DNA of 64,000 nucleotides. Source: Megaleporinus macrocephalus (lineage: Eukaryota; Chordata; Actinopteri; Characiformes; Anostomidae). Shown here one piece after another: positions 35,691 to 48,621 of this stretch (the first letter of the stretch is position 1; each line of letters opens with the position of its first letter). The notes below the pieces were generated by a model. It was given only the letters and a program-made list of their open reading frames with translations, did not search any database and was not told the origin of the DNA. The stretch spans positions 12,679,962 through 12,743,961 of the forward strand of contig CM038720.1 in the NCBI GenBank assembly GCA_021613375.1, given 5' to 3'. The position numbers and the translations under genes were made by a program.

Positions 35691-37096
35691 CAAGTTAGCA
35701 TAGCTGAAAATAATCTGAGGTGTATGTTGAGAATATTACAGATGTTCTAAGAAAAGGGGACCATGTCCAAGGTTAAGGTCCCATAGGAGATGAGCTCCTC
35801 GCATTTCTGTTTCTCACAGTTCCATAGGGAAGAAATGATGCTCACGGTATGTTATATCTCGAATATGTTCAAAAAACAACTAGGGTATAGAAGGAAAAGA
35901 CTGTGAGCTCAAATTCAGAGGACCTTCACTTTGGCAGAAACCTCTCCAGGCATTGTAAAGTGTCTGATGGATGCTGTTCTTTTCTTTGTAATAAACGTAT
36001 ATATTTACAAGCAAGATGAATTTTTCAATTTTCCTCATAGCATTGCCACTGAATAAACAACAAACCCTGGAAAGTTCTGTTAGACATGCTGGTGTGGCAT
36101 TTTGCTAACTAGCTTGGTTGACTTTCATTTTGGAACATGGCTATGGGCTACCCACAGGAGTGAGTGGGCATTTGATGCACCACCTGTACATAAAAACGTT
36201 TGCTTTTTCTAACCTGCACATAATGCACTGACAGAGAGTGAAACTCAGTGGTAGAGCCAATCAGAATCTCCATTTCAGCTTGGAGGCGGGACATTTCCCA
36301 AACAGTAATTCCTTCATGAGTTAATATTCAATGAGAGGAGCTTCACTCACTAATCTGGGAAAAGAGCTTTTACTGCGAGTGCACATGGTCCAGACACCTC
36401 TGACTTTCTTCTTCAATTGTTTGGACTGTTTTAGTGAGTGACCACTTGTGTGAACACTCCACCCATATTCGGATCTGCACCAAGCAAAACACCCGTTTAT
36501 TCATGAGAGATTTGTTGAATTTAAATTTTACTCTTTACAGATGCTAATATTATTCCTGCAGCATGAACTGCTGTTAAATAACCAAAGCTAAACAATAAAA
36601 GAGCCTTTTCTGGTACATGAATCAGAGCAGATTTGTGGCCAAGCATCAACAACCTGATCGGTTACATTCAAACTGGTAAACCAATCATAAAGAAAGATAC
36701 CAATTAAAATTTACTGGTACTGTTATGATTGTGATTGTGTACTCATGGATGATCACCATCTCTATTCATAACTATTGTGCAGATTTTAGACTGAGCTGGG
36801 TTTGAAATGAGCCTGATGCTCTCCAGTGAGGTTAGCAAGCAGAGTTTGCTGTCTGTGGCTGAACCCAGCAGCACACAGGTCAAAACAAACACTGACACTG
36901 TCCATGAATAAATTCACAGAGATATTAAATATTTTAAAATGCGTTCATTCAGCCGGTCATGTGTTTTGTATGTTTTGTTGTTGTTGTTTTTTTTTTGCTT
37001 CCATTCAGTCCCAGGGCTATTTCTTGTTATAAGAGGCATAATTAGCCCCAATTTTCATTTTTCACAAGCAACTTATACAGTACAGATTTAATAGTC
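35691..37096. other. no gene seen
   Basis: Unique sequence of ordinary composition. A 68-codon open frame at 36826-37032 has no recognisable content. Confidence 0.55.
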
Positions 37097-37446
37097 TAGG
37101 GCTGTGTATCGACAGGAACCTGGCGATACAATACGTATCATGATGCCGCGGTTACGCAATATATCAGCAAAGTAATAAATTGTGATTTTTCAAATCCTAC
37201 TATTAAAACACACCACTATATGAACAGGTTTATCAATACTTACTATAGCACTGCGCCCTTGTACTGCTTGTTAATGTTGGAGTGGAGCTAAAAATGGATT
37301 ACAACACTGCCATCTAGTGGTCAGAGGTTTAAACACATCACACAATGATTCACTGTCTGCCAGGAATCTGTGTATCAATACTTTGTTTTTGAGAATCGAT
37401 ATCACAAAACATAATATCCCGATATTTTATATTTTTGACACCACTA
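37097..37446. mobile_element. non-autonomous DNA element, copy 1 (inverted partner at 53165-53440)
   Basis: tagggctgtgtatcgacagg at left and words such as gcgatacaatacgtatc, ggattacaacactgcc and cagaggttt recur in reverse orientation at 53165-53440 (aatccattttcagctccact, acctgtttatatagtggtg). The tagggctg end suggests hAT, but no 8-bp duplication is visible. Confidence 0.65.
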
Positions 37447-37539
37447 ATATAGTGGCACAATTAACAGTGAATTGACAACAGCCTGAAATATTACATTACA
37501 TTCATATATATATATGTGTTCTCCTTGATATTTTGGGCA

Positions 37540-37911
<372 letters not shown>

Positions 37912-37924
37912 TATATAGGAATAC

Positions 37925-39845
37925 TTTGTTGACTCTTGTCCTCGTATTTACCATTGTAGCAGCTCTACTTTCCATATAGGAGCATTTTGTAGTTCTACAC
38001 TTACTGACTGTAGCTCAACCGATTCTCTGTATACTCTATCACCCTGTTCTTCAAAGGTCAGGAGCCCCATAGGGCCACCACAGAGCAGGTACTATTAGGG
38101 AGGTGGATCATTTTCAGCACTGCAGTGACACTGACACGATGATCAGTATGTGTTGTGCTGGTGTGAGAGGATTAGACACTGCGGTGCTGCTGGAGGTTTT
38201 AAACACCTTAGTGTCACTGCTGGACTCCAACCAGCAACATCCAGCCAACAGCTTCCTGTGACGACTGATGAAGAACTATAGGATGACCAACACAATCTGT
38301 ACTATCATCTTTGATCTTGCATCTACAAGGTGGACCAGCAAGGTAGGCATGTTTAATAGAGTGGACAGTGAGTGGACACAGTGTGAAAAAACTGCAGCAG
38401 CAATGCTATGTCTGAACCAATCGCACCAGCACAACACACACTAACACACCACCACCACACCAGCGTCACTGCAGTGCTGAGAATGACCCAAAACCCAAGT
38501 AATATCTGTGGTGGTCCTGTGGGCATCCTGTTACTACTTCTAGAGGTAAGAAGCAACAAAAGAGAAAGCGAGACTGTATTGAGACAATACCTCAATACAA
38601 TTTGCAATTCCAAGGTTTTTGTTTATTGCTTGATTTTGTTTTGCTTTGCTTTGAGATTTTGTACCATCAATATAAAAAGAAGAGAAAAAAGAAGGATCTC
38701 TCTACAGGGTGACCCCAAGGCCCAAAAATGAATAAAAAAAATTCTAAAAAGAAAAATATTCACTAACTAATCTAACAAAAGAAAATAAACAAATTTACAA
38801 AAACACTACTCCTAACTACCTGTCGTAACTTCGTTGTTGCCGTCAGAATGAAGAGAGAGAACAGTTCAGAGTAAGTGGAGTTACCAGGTAACTAAGTTTT
38901 GGGAGCTGGACCACGCCCTAATTACCTCTTCTCACTATATATACAACCCCATTCTCGCTCCATTCACGTGCCGAACAACATTGCACCCAAGACCTCCCCA
39001 TCTTCTTCCTACATTTCATCTTTATCCCAAAGAATCGGGGGCTCCAGCCCAAGCCCTCTGAGTTCGCCCTCCCCCTCATCTTTTTTGGCTCACTTCTGAG
39101 AGTGGTCCATGCTAGGCTAGCAAAAAGCTTTTATTCTTAGGACTGCAGTACCAACGTTCTCTGAGCTTTCAAATGCTGGTCTCAATCGTGTCTCTAACTG
39201 CATTGTCTTTTATAGGCCCTCCTTCCTGCTCCTTCGGGCCGTTGTACACCTGGCCAGTTGTAATTCTCTGGGTGGACAATGGTTCAGGAATAGAAGTTCC
39301 TAAGAAAAGTCGCAGGGTATATAGTTTGTATAAAAAAAAATCACAACATACCCTGACCATAAACAAAGGCAAACAAGTTCAAACAAAAAGAGCAGCTCAC
39401 CTCTACAATCCTGCAAGAAAAAAAATAACTTACAAAAATGGCCTAAACTAATGCTTTGCTCACAGCACAAAAAAAAAAGAATTGTTGGACTGGCGGACAG
39501 GTGGGCAACCAATGGAACAGAATCAGAACAGAATCAGAAAAAGACACTTCCTTCAATATGCAGCAAACACCTTTTAACAGCCAGCGCCAACGGAATGAGC
39601 CAATCACATGGCAGGAAGAACAGGATGTCACATGACAATCACAGAGCACCTAATTAGAGACAAAACACAGGACGTAACAGTCCCAACAACTGAAAAACAG
39701 AGTAAAAGTGGGATAACCAAATATACAGAGAATTAGATGAACTACAGTCTGTAATTGTAGAACTACAAAGTGCTCCTCTATGATAACTGGAGCTGATAAA
39801 ATGGAGAATGAGTGTAGATACAAGAAGGTTTACGTAATGAAGAGG
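37925..39845. mobile_element. palindromic TA-target MITE, copy 3, split by an insertion
   Basis: 37950-38528 matches copy 1 along both arms (tccatataggagcattttgt, aacatccagccaacagc, gagtggacagtgagtgg), and 39690-39845 resumes with ggataaccaaatatacagag and gtagatacaagaaggttta. About 1.15 kb of unrelated DNA sits between. Confidence 0.8.
38530..39685. mobile_element. unclassified insertion, possibly LTR-like
   Basis: A 1.15-kb insert in the palindromic MITE. It includes a TATA-like ctatatatacaacccc at 38935 and segments starting tgtcgtaac (38820) and ending gacgtaaca (39680), which would suit a TG...CA solo LTR. No target duplication is clear. Short open frames have no domain. Confidence 0.4.
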
Positions 39846-40110
39846 TGTATTATTGTCGCTCATTAACTTGTGGGTGTAAGTGTGTTAGCCTGGAGCTAAT
39901 AATTAGCTTGTGACCAGACAATTACATCAGAACGCTATAAAGCTCGTCTTGCATGTACTGTATACTGTTCCAGCGCTCAAGTCTCCAGGCACCTCTTTTC
40001 ACTCCACTGATAAATGTAGTAACTGAACACCACTAGACAATTTCAAATTGAATAATGACTTCTGTGAATCTCTACGCTGCTGGTGTCCACATATTTTTGC
40101 CAATGTATGG
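39846..40110. mobile_element. Tc1-type MITE fragment
   Basis: The sequence ends in ggtgtccacatatttttgcc and aatgtatgg, the form of a Tc1-type terminal repeat. The opposite end is lost or too diverged. Confidence 0.45.
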
Positions 40111-40428
40111 TATCAAGGTATCAGGCTAGTTCAGGAAGCTGAAAAACCAAAGAAAAATGATAGTCCATTAGAAATCTGGGGATGGAATGAGTACTGTTTT
40201 CTATTTGTTTGTTTGTTGTTTATTACTATTGCTACTGCTGCTGCTCCTCTTGCTATTATTATCATTATTACTAGCAAAATGAATAGACTAATTAGGCCCC
40301 ACTGGATGATACCACCTATCTGAGGGACTACTCAATGTGGAGGTGCACAACAGCGCTCCTGTTTGCTGGCACTGACCGGGACTTTAAGTGAAGAGGTACT
40401 GAATGACGCCTGTCTGAAACCAGGTGGT
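40111..40428. other. no gene seen
   Basis: Unique sequence with a short ctgctgct run near 40236. Confidence 0.45.
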
Positions 40429-42021
40429 CTCTTAAAGACTAAGCCCCCGCTAATATGAAAATGTCAAACACAAAAATACCGCGGAATCTGAGTTCATAAC
40501 TTGTGATTATTAATAGTCAGACAATGTTTTATGGTTTACAAAGTCAATAAATACGGCTTAAAAGACTGTTGTTTAGCTCCGCCCACCGCTCAGAAACTGC
40601 CATAGGTGTTATGTGTGTGATGTAGATGGTGGACAACAACACTAGAAGATAAGGACCATCCTCTTACGCCGTCATCTGTAGCGATCATTTCACACCTGAA
40701 GATTATCACAACTATGGGACGTAGGCTTACACGACGACTGGATCTTAAGTCTGGTGCTGTTCAACAATATGGGCGTGTAAGGAAACCAGCCAGAGGTGTT
40801 CAATAGCCTCCGTGTACGTGGAGGTAAACCAGGTAAGCGCAGTTACTGAGCCTGTTTGAGCTGATGTTGTTTGAGCTAACATTAGCTTCACTTGCAAAGT
40901 TCGGTGGCTCATGTTATGCTAAGCTAACGTAGTTGAGTTATGAGGGTTTATAGAGTCGTATGAGTGCGAGTTCCACTTTGATCATATTTACCACAATAAC
41001 TGTACCTCTATAGCTGGTTGCTAGGCTGTTGTCATGAGTAATGATGGTTATTTAGCTAGATACTGTTTACACTCAGGATGAGCTGCTTTTGTGCGTGTGG
41101 ATTGACTAAAAGTCTCAGGACTAAGTAATATAGTGGTCTATGAAAGCTTTAGCTAAAGGGCTGGCAGGAAGACTCCAATGCTATGCAATTCTTTCATCCA
41201 CTACTCCAACCAATCGCAGGCTGACACCTGTCTTTAAAAGGATTCAACTTATGCTCCCTCTTTGCTTCCTTCAGGTGCTGACGTTTCTATGCGTTCTCAT
41301 TCTGATTGTTGTAGCTGCTGTGTCTTTAAGCGACGTTGGGAAAGGTATTGCTATTTCAGATTCGGTCGCTGATCTTGTTGCTCTGTCTCCGCCGGTTTTC
41401 GTACGTTGCTGTTTTTGTTTCCGCGAACGTGAGCCTTCCTGGACTACTTGACCTTCTGAAGTGATATTAAGATTTTTGGGGGAACACAGGATTCATTTTT
41501 AACGATCCCCCAGTTCTACCTGTGGACTTTCTCTCAGGCCACAAAGATCCAAGCGCCCTGCTCGGCCTCTGAGGATACTACTGCCCTGAATCTTCTATTG
41601 ATCTGCTTTAAAACCTGGGCCTAGGACTGGGCTTATGCCAAGGACATTTTCTTCATGTCCTGCAATAACTAACCTTCCACTTGTACAACTTAATCGAAGA
41701 TTAACATTTAACATCCCTCTACTCGTGGAGTCTTTTTGGCAGAAATTTATTTCCAGCACTGGAAAATTCCCAGTCCCAGTCACTGAATGCTGTTTTACTG
41801 CAGCACTGTTCACTATTGTCCACCAGTGACGTCACATGGTAGCGTTCAGGAATTTCCATAGTGAACTCAGGTTTTTACGTCAGTTTACTTAAAGTCGTCT
41901 ATTGTAGAGCACATTAAGCAGCAAATATCATTTTATGTCATGTTTATATATATTTTTTTAGTATATAAAACAATGTGAAATCACCAGGGGTGTCCATAAG
42001 TGGTGCTTAGCCTTTAAGAAG
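40429..42021 (+). mobile_element. P-like element relic with THAP remnant
   Basis: Possible inverted ends: tctcttaaagactaagcccc at 40428-40447 and, reversed, ttcttaaaggctaagcacca at 42002-42021, matching at most positions. A THAP finger relic lies about 240 bp inside. THAP-plus-transposase is the known arrangement of P-superfamily elements. I do not see the transposase domain or an 8-bp target duplication. A 103-codon open frame at 41140-41451 has no recognisable domain. Confidence 0.5.
40665..40800 (+). pseudogene. THAP zinc-finger remnant, frameshifted
   Basis: In one frame from 40671 the DNA reads VICSDHFTPEDYHNY. It contains the C-x2-H half (CSDH) of the C2CH zinc site and the HFTPEDY stretch typical of THAP domains. 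About 50 bp later, in a different frame, comes LDLKSGAV (40738-40761), matching the AVPT region that closes the domain. A small indel near 40710 separates them. The upstream cysteine pair and the invariant tryptophan are not recognisable. THAP domains bind DNA in P-type transposases and in host proteins derived from them; the inverted ends favour a transposon relic. The remnant is non-functional as it stands. Confidence 0.65.
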
Positions 42022-42344
42022 GACTTAGATGTTCAGGGGTCACTTTAAGCTGGACCCTTGTGTTGAAACACTTGGGCTTCATTTTTAAATATAAAAAAAT
42101 AGTTTCAACTATCTCCTTATTTATGTATTTTGTAATCAGGCAATTCTATTCAGGATCCCAATGAAGGGGGGCTGTGATTGGCTACTTAGACAGCTTTCAG
42201 GCCTCAGCAGTGAGTGCTCGGAAAAGAAAAGAAAACAAAAACAAACAAGACACCTCTCGGCGATTGAGATGCCTATTGTGTCTCCCAAAGAAGCAAGAGC
42301 TCATGGCGAAGATACCCTGTTAAAGAAATTTGAGTTTCTCAAGA
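42022..42344. other. no gene seen
   Basis: Unique sequence; an 87-codon open frame at 42161-42424 runs into the next element and has no domain. Confidence 0.45.
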
Positions 42345-42522
42345 GAATTATTTTTAAAGAAATACTTTTACTTTTATACTTTAAGTACATTTGGAAGCAT
42401 GTACTTTTATACTTTTATACTTAAAATGTAGTCATACTTCAGCTTTTACTTAAGTATTTTTTTTACTAGATTACTAGTACTTTTACTTAAGTAAGGAACT
42501 CATGTACTTCTGCCACCTCTGG
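42345..42522. mobile_element. hAT element right end, related to copies A and B
   Basis: cttttacttttatactttaag is shared with 2088-2108 and 60300-60320, followed by stretches of acttttac and ttaagtat and the end cttctgccacctctg. Only the right terminus remains. It abuts a MITE fragment. Confidence 0.65.
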
Positions 42523-42960
42523 TTGTGCTGGTGTGAGTGTGGAGTTGTTAAACACCTCAGTGTCACTGCTGGACTGAGAACAGTCCACCCACCAAACATA
42601 TCCAGCCAAACAGCATCCTGTGACCACCGGCGAAGAACTAGAGCATGACCAACACAATCTGTGCTATCATCTTTGACCTTACATCTTTAAGGTGGACCAG
42701 CAAGGTGGGCGTGTTTAATAGAGTGGACAGTGAGTGAATCCACTCCTGACCGGCACTAACACATCATTACCACGTCAGTGTCACTGCAAAAGCTGAGAAT
42801 GACCCACCACCCAAATAATACCTGCTCTGTGGTGTTCCTGTGGGGGTCCTGGCCAGTAAAAAAATGGGATAACAAAGTACACAGGGAAACAGATGCACTC
42901 CAGTCTGTAGTTATAGAACTACAAAGTGCATCTGTATGGTGAGCTAGCAGAAGGACCTAA
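42523..42960. mobile_element. palindromic TA-target MITE, copy 4 (left part missing)
   Basis: gttgtgctggtgtgagtg, ggtggaccagcaaggtggg, acccaccacccaaataata and cagtctgtagttatagaac match copies 1 and 3. The left quarter is absent next to the hAT end. Confidence 0.8.
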
Positions 42961-43234
42961 TTCCAAAGTCACAATCATTCTTGTCGGTGGTCCTTGATGA
43001 TATCTAAAAGATATCTATAAAAAAAAGGACAGGGCCACTAAATATACAGCATTCTGGGTGGTGTTCATTTACAGCTAGGCTGTGTAAATGGGCAGTTTGT
43101 GTCAGGTAAAAGCTGAAATGATGGTAATAGCTTGCAGGAAAATGTAATATCTTCATCATTTTATTGCACACGCACGGTACCTTTGATAGTATGATAGTAT
43201 GTTAGAGAAATAGCACCTCAAACAATAACAGCGG

Positions 43235-43238
<4 letters not shown>
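42961..43238. other. short unique spacer
   Basis: No gene; nothing recognised. Confidence 0.45.

Positions 43239-43298
<60 letters not shown>
43239..43298. repeat. (AT)n microsatellite
   Basis: About 30 AT units. Confidence 0.96.
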
Positions 43299-43302
<4 letters not shown>

Positions 43303-43910
43303 AAACAACGCCCTTTCTGGCTTTACAGATTCTCTCTCTCTTGCTGTTTCTCTTGGGTACCATTCTCCATGCTTGTGAGTTTACAACAGTGTCTATGTTA
43401 TGATCGTATAATGTGCCATAATCCTATTTATCCTGTGATGAATATGGATTACATCATTAAAAGCTAAAGCATCATTCTAGATGTGCATTCCTTTAAAATA
43501 TCCAATTGCAGTATATGGAAAACATTTGAAAGCCAGTCTTGTCATTCAGAGGTCCATTTCATATGTTCTGGACAACCAATCCATACTCTTATTGCATGTA
43601 GGTGTATCAGTATATGTTAGGGGTTAGAAGCCTCAGCTGGCTTGGACATTGGAACAATAAAGTAACTCTGAGATTAGAAAGAGAAACGAGAAAAAAAATA
43701 ATATACAGCTTTATTTGTTGCTGATATTTCCTGCAGCTAGACACAAACATTACTTTTCTATATCTATCTCGCTCTATGGCTCTATTTTTTTCTTTTTTTT
43801 GGTGGTGTCTGAGGTAATGTTGTTTTTTTCCCACCAGATAGAAATTTATCCCTGTGTTCCTCTGACCCCTAGAGTCCCAGCCCTGCACTTCCACCAGTCA
43901 CTGCCCTAGA
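43299..43910. other. no gene seen
   Basis: Unique sequence. Overlapping open frames at 43607-43894 (minus) and 43715-43909 (plus) argue against coding. Confidence 0.5.
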
Positions 43911-45790
43911 GAGCACTTAAGTTCCAGTCCTTAAGTGCCCATAGTGTTCTGGTCTATTGCGCATAAAGTTGGGGTGCCCAAGCCTGGTCCCGATGATTTC
44001 TTAGTCCTTATTCCCTAGCCCCTAGCATCCCAACCCTAAGACCCCAAGAGTCCTAGCCATAGTGCCTCTACAGTCCTAGCTCTAATGTCCCTAAAGGCCT
44101 AACCCTAATGCCTCTAGATTCACAGCTTTAGTGTCCACATAGCATTAAGAATTCCTTGGCTAATCCCCCCCACCTCCAACGGAGCCCCTAGAGTCCTGGC
44201 CCTGATCATCCAAGAGTTCTAGCAACTAATGCAAGTCCAAGCCCTAGTGTCTCTCCAGTCCTAACTCAAATAGAGTCCCAGCTTTAATGCCTGAAACTCA
44301 AAGACCTGGTGCCCTACATTTCCAGCTATAGATTTTTTATAGTCCCTGTCCTCGTGCCTCTCTGTATTCCTAGCTCTAAAACCTTTACAATCCTTGCCCC
44401 CGTGCCTAAAGAGTCCCTATATTCCCAACTCTAAAACCTTTACAATCCTTGCCCCCGTGCCTAAAGAGTCCCTATATTCCCACCTCTAAAACATTTACAG
44501 TCCCTAAATTCCCACCTCTAAACATTTACAGTACCTGTCCTGTTGTCTTCAGAGTCCCTATATTCCCACCTCTAAACATTTACAGTGCCTGTCCTGTTGC
44601 TTTCAGAGTCCCTATATTCCCAGCTTTAAAACCTTTACAGTCCTTGCCCCAGTGCCTAGAGTCTCTATATTCCCAGCTCTAAAACTTTACAGTCCCTATA
44701 TTCCCACCTCTAAAACATTTACAGTACCTTTCCTGTTGCCTTCAGAGTCCCTATATTCCCAGCTGTAAAACCTTTACAGTCCCTATATTCCCACCTGTAT
44801 AACATTTACAGTACATGTCCTGTTGCCTGCAGAGTCCCTGTATTCCCAGCTCTAAAACCTTTACAGTCCCTATATTCCCACCTCTATAACATTTACAGTA
44901 CCTGTACTGTTGCCTTCAGAGTCCCTATATTCCCAGCTCTAAAACATTTACAGTCCCTATGTTCCCACCTATATAACATTTACAGTACCTGTCCTGTTGC
45001 CTGCAGAGTCCCTATATTCCCAGCTTTAAAACCTTTACAGTCCCTTTATTCCCACCTATATAACATTTACAGTACCTGTCCTGTTGCCTTCAGAGTCCCT
45101 GTATTCCCAGCTCTAAAACCTTTACAGTTCCTATATTCCCAGCTGTATAACATTTAAAGTACCTGTAGTGTTGCCTTCAGAGTCCCTGTATTCCCAGCTC
45201 TTAAACCTTTACAGTCCCTATATTCCCACCTGTATAACATTTACAGTACCTGTCCTGTTGCCTTCAGAGTCCCTATATATTACCAGCTCTTAAACCTTTA
45301 CAATCCTTGCCCCAGTGCATAAAGAGTCCCTATATTTCCACCTCTAAAACATTTACAGTCCCTATGTTCCCAGCTCTAAAACATTTACAGTCCCTTTATT
45401 CCCACCTTTAAAACATTTACAGTCCTTGTCCCAGTGCCTAAAGAGTCCCTGTATTCCCAGCTCTAAAACCTTTACAGTCCCTGCACTGGTCCCTCTCATT
45501 TTTTACACTTCTAAAGTCTTCACATTCTCAACCCTGATGCCACTAGAGCAGGGGTTCCCAATCTCAAACCTCTAGGTTTCAAGTCTTAGAACCTTCCCAG
45601 TGTCAGCCATGGTGCATATAGAGTTCCAGCCATAATGTCTCCATAGTCACAGCCTTGGTGCAGTCCCACCACTAATACCTCTAGAATGCAGACCCCAGAG
45701 CCTCTGCAGTCCCAGACCTACTGCTTCCAACATCCCAGCCCTTGAGCCAGTAAAGTGCAAACCCTAATGCTGTGGAGTCTCAGCCTACAC
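43911..45790. repeat. degenerate minisatellite; regular about 87-bp core at 44330-45480
   Basis: The flanks are loose variants of agtcctagccctaatgcctc. The core repeats a two-part unit (ctttacagtccctatattcc plus acatttacagtacctgtcct, then gttgccttcagagtccct) with a period of about 87-89 bp, for example at 44773 and 44859. Conservation rises from the edges to the centre, as in an array that grew from the middle. Not coding. Confidence 0.92.
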
Positions 45791-46065
45791 AATATTCATC
45801 CACTATCACATGACACTCCAAAATATCTTGCCGCATTCAGCCTCTATACTGCAAGGCTTTCAAACAGGCTGGCTGATTGAATTGCAAGGCTTTCAAACAG
45901 CATGGCTGACTGACGGCTGCCTGGATTGAATTATTACTATTGATCCTAAAGCTGAGCTGAAATTCTGGTATCCGCATAAACATTTTAAGACATAAACACT
46001 TGATCCAAATGTTTCAGTACATGTCGTTTAACACCTATTTTTTAGTGTATATTGTGTCTAAATGA
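45791..46065. other. short spacer with a direct repeat
   Basis: gcaaggctttcaaacag occurs twice at about 45851 and 45883. No gene. Confidence 0.55.
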
Positions 46066-46480
46066 ATATATAGTACTGTGTAAGTGTTTTAGGCACTTGG
46101 GGATATTATTATATTTAAATACAATTTTAAAAACAATTTTTCCAGACGGGGAGCTTTTATTTTATTTGCAAAGCGATTTAATTTTTGAATATTTAAACAT
46201 TATTAATACAGTAAGTAGTGCTTTTACATATGTCAGTGTGTTTATTTAACCCTTTCCAAGCTGCTCCTTGTGGAAACAACCCATTATTTACAGTTCTCAT
46301 CTAATACCTGCTTTGACTGCTCAGTACTTCATTAAGCTCAATCAAGATTGCTGCTGAAGGAACTGAATACATTCATACAATGTCTGGGGCATCCAGGAGA
46401 AATCTGGAACTACACTTTGTTCTTTAAACTGATGCACAAGATATTCATGTTACTTTGTAGTGTATTTTTGCTTATTTACA
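46066..46480. mobile_element. TA-target MITE, reverse copy lacking one end
   Basis: agtactgtgtaagtgtttta at left is the element end. The body (ccctttccaagctgctcctt, cagttctcatctaatacctg, gaaatctggaactacac) is the reverse complement of 9440-9660. Confidence 0.78.
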
Positions 46481-46739
46481 TCTGTTCCAGTGATATCTGG
46501 TGTTCTTACTGGTGAAAATATACTTATTGTTAAGATAAATGCTTTTAAACAATGAGCTCCTCAATACCAGCTGCCTTTTACACAGTAGTGTAGCGGAAAT
46601 GATTGGTTGTGTCACTACACATTCACGACAATACATACAGGAGATAAGCAAAACTACAGCCATGCAGTATTCTTTGAAAGAATATTTACAGTGAAAACAG
46701 AAAACTTTTTATTTCAAAAGAATAAATAAGACACAGGCT
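46481..46739. other. short unique spacer
   Basis: Nothing recognised. Confidence 0.4.
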
Positions 46740-47560
46740 GCAGGCGAGCGGTCAGTCATTGATGATCTGTTTGTGGTCTGAGTGGGAGGCTATCATCCCA
46801 AATCAGACAGTACCTCAGAAAAATGAAAGACTTCCAAATCAGCGAAAACTCTTCTCTGAAGACCTGGTAAACAGCAATTTCCTCCCCACTGTAATCAAAG
46901 ACGTGTGTGGCGTTTTGATTGGAGAGTGCAGAAAAAAAAGAAAGAAAGAAAGAAGCATAAAAGTAAATAAATAAATAAATAAACAAAACACAAAAAAACA
47001 CACAAATATGCCTCTGTTGTCCATGGCACAAATGGCATGCAGCATGAAATGCTGCCACACAGGGAGATGCCGGACAGCATTAAAAATGGTCGACGGGGGA
47101 AAAAAAAATCGCACACACAATTTTAAAAGAACCAGGACGAGATCCAAACCCCCGGCTTTCTTTATTTCTTATCGACGTTTTGCAAGACGTATTGCAATGA
47201 TTGGGATAAAATAAATAATAATCGTAACCGCGGAGATAGAGATGCATTAAACGCTTTTGTGGAAGCGGCGGTCTTTCATGTGCATGTGCGCTTTGTGTTG
47301 GAAGGACAGGGCTTTAGTTTATTGATTAAGATAAAGTGGACATGAAAGATTCCATTACTGCAGTTTTTGTCCTTTGCAGCGAGCATTGTTTTGCGTCAGT
47401 TTCCTCTGATTACTGCCAGGCTGTCTGCTCCCTGGAGCTGTCGTTTCCTGTCTTGACTATCGAGAGTTGCAGCTGGGAGAGGCTCAGAGAGCGGATTCAT
47501 CAGGAAAACCTACCTTGCTTTAGTATCAAACTGGGGCATCCCTCATAGGCATGGGTTTGG
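46740..47560. promoter_or_regulatory. conserved-noncoding-like block with A-rich interruption
   Basis: 46740-46930 and 47150-47540 are unique and not repeat-like. Between them lie (gaaa)n, (aaat)n and caaaacac runs at about 46935-47005. Open frames on both strands overlap (up to 102 codons) without domains. Words such as gtcattgatgatctgtttg, gtaatcaaag and ttgattaag suggest homeodomain or HMG-box sites. Confidence 0.35.
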
Positions 47561-47598
47561 AACAAGAACTGGGCATTTCAGATCACAAATCTCTATAA

Positions 47599-47823
47599 CA
47601 TCCATCCATTCCGCTTTATCCTGCTAGTCAGGGTCACGGGGGGGCTGGAGTCATCGGGCGAAGGCGGGGTACATAAACAGGTCGCCAGTCCATTGCATGG
47701 GCAACACACACTCATGCACACACTGACACCTACGGGCAATTTAGAGTGAGGGATCAACCTAACATGCATGTGTTTGGACTGTGAGAGGAAACCGGAGTAC
47801 CCAGAGGAAACCCACTCAAGCAC
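47599..47823 (-). mobile_element. SINE fragment (head missing)
   Basis: The catccatcc tail, gctagtcagggtcacggggg, ggcgaaggcggggtac, gggcaatttagagtg and gaggaaaccggagtaccc match the SINE body. It stops before the B-box and A-box regions at about 47823. Confidence 0.85.
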
Positions 47824-47954
47824 AAATATCCCTGCTCATGCTGCATCAGGTCTTCGTTTCTTGCATTACGTACTCAGTTTTATGCTTCTGACATCATAGA
47901 ACTAATCTGATTTTGAATAGCTCATGTTGAGAAACCAGCCACAGTGTCTGATGG
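47824..47954. other. short spacer
   Basis: Nothing recognised. Confidence 0.4.
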
Positions 47955-48310
47955 GAAAAGAAATGTAAATATGTAGCCATATAAAAGTGAAAAAAGTTAA
48001 ATTTGCAGGCGAAATTTGAAAAACAGAATATATGTGACAGGCCATGGGAGGTTCTTTGATTAGTTGTTTAAGATCTCTGCATTGAAATTACTACACCTTG
48101 TAAATCGGGGGATTTGGATACTTTTTTTGTGGAATTGTGATATTGCATGAAAAATGTGGTAGAAGATCTCAGGACATTGATTGAGCTTCAGACTCTTTCA
48201 TCCGAGCAGATGAAAGTGATGATTGTATGGGCTGAACGAGAATTCAAAGAGAACTCAGTCAAAACTTGCTGAAGGATGTATCTTCTGAGGATGTGAGTGC
48301 AATATCTACA
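47955..48310 (+). repeat. dispersed about 340-bp repeat, copy 1 (partner 50080-50409)
   Basis: atatgtagccatataaaagt, gacaggccatgggaggttc, gatctcaggacattgatt and cagtcaaaacttgctgaagg occur in the same order in both copies, with scattered changes. Not coding, family unrecognised. Confidence 0.88.
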
Positions 48311-48621
48311 GTTGTTGCTATATCTCCATCCCGATAATGTTAATACATAATCGGAGCAGATACTGTTTACTGTTAAATGATTACAATTAGGTTGACTCAC
48401 AACTGTGAGTGCACACTATATTTTAGCCTGTTTATTTTCTTATACTACATCCTTCAATTTTAATAATAAAAAAACAGACATGCTATACACCTTGTTTTCA
48501 CTCCAACTAACAATGTTAGTCGCGTCATATCATATTTCATTTCATACCTTTTAGCTTGAGCTACCTTTGAGCTATGAAGAGTTTGAGCTAGAGTTCATAA
48601 AGGGTGAGGTAGCTACTACCA
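48311..48621. other. no gene seen
   Basis: A+T-rich unique sequence. Confidence 0.5.

Noticed and set aside
38933..38945. TATA-like word as a gene promoter
   Set aside because: It lies in an insertion inside a MITE with no downstream gene; at best a retroelement promoter.
41140..41451. 103-codon frame with a hydrophobic stretch inside the P-like element
   Set aside because: The hydrophobic run alone is not evidence; it has no similarity I recognise to a transposase or membrane protein.
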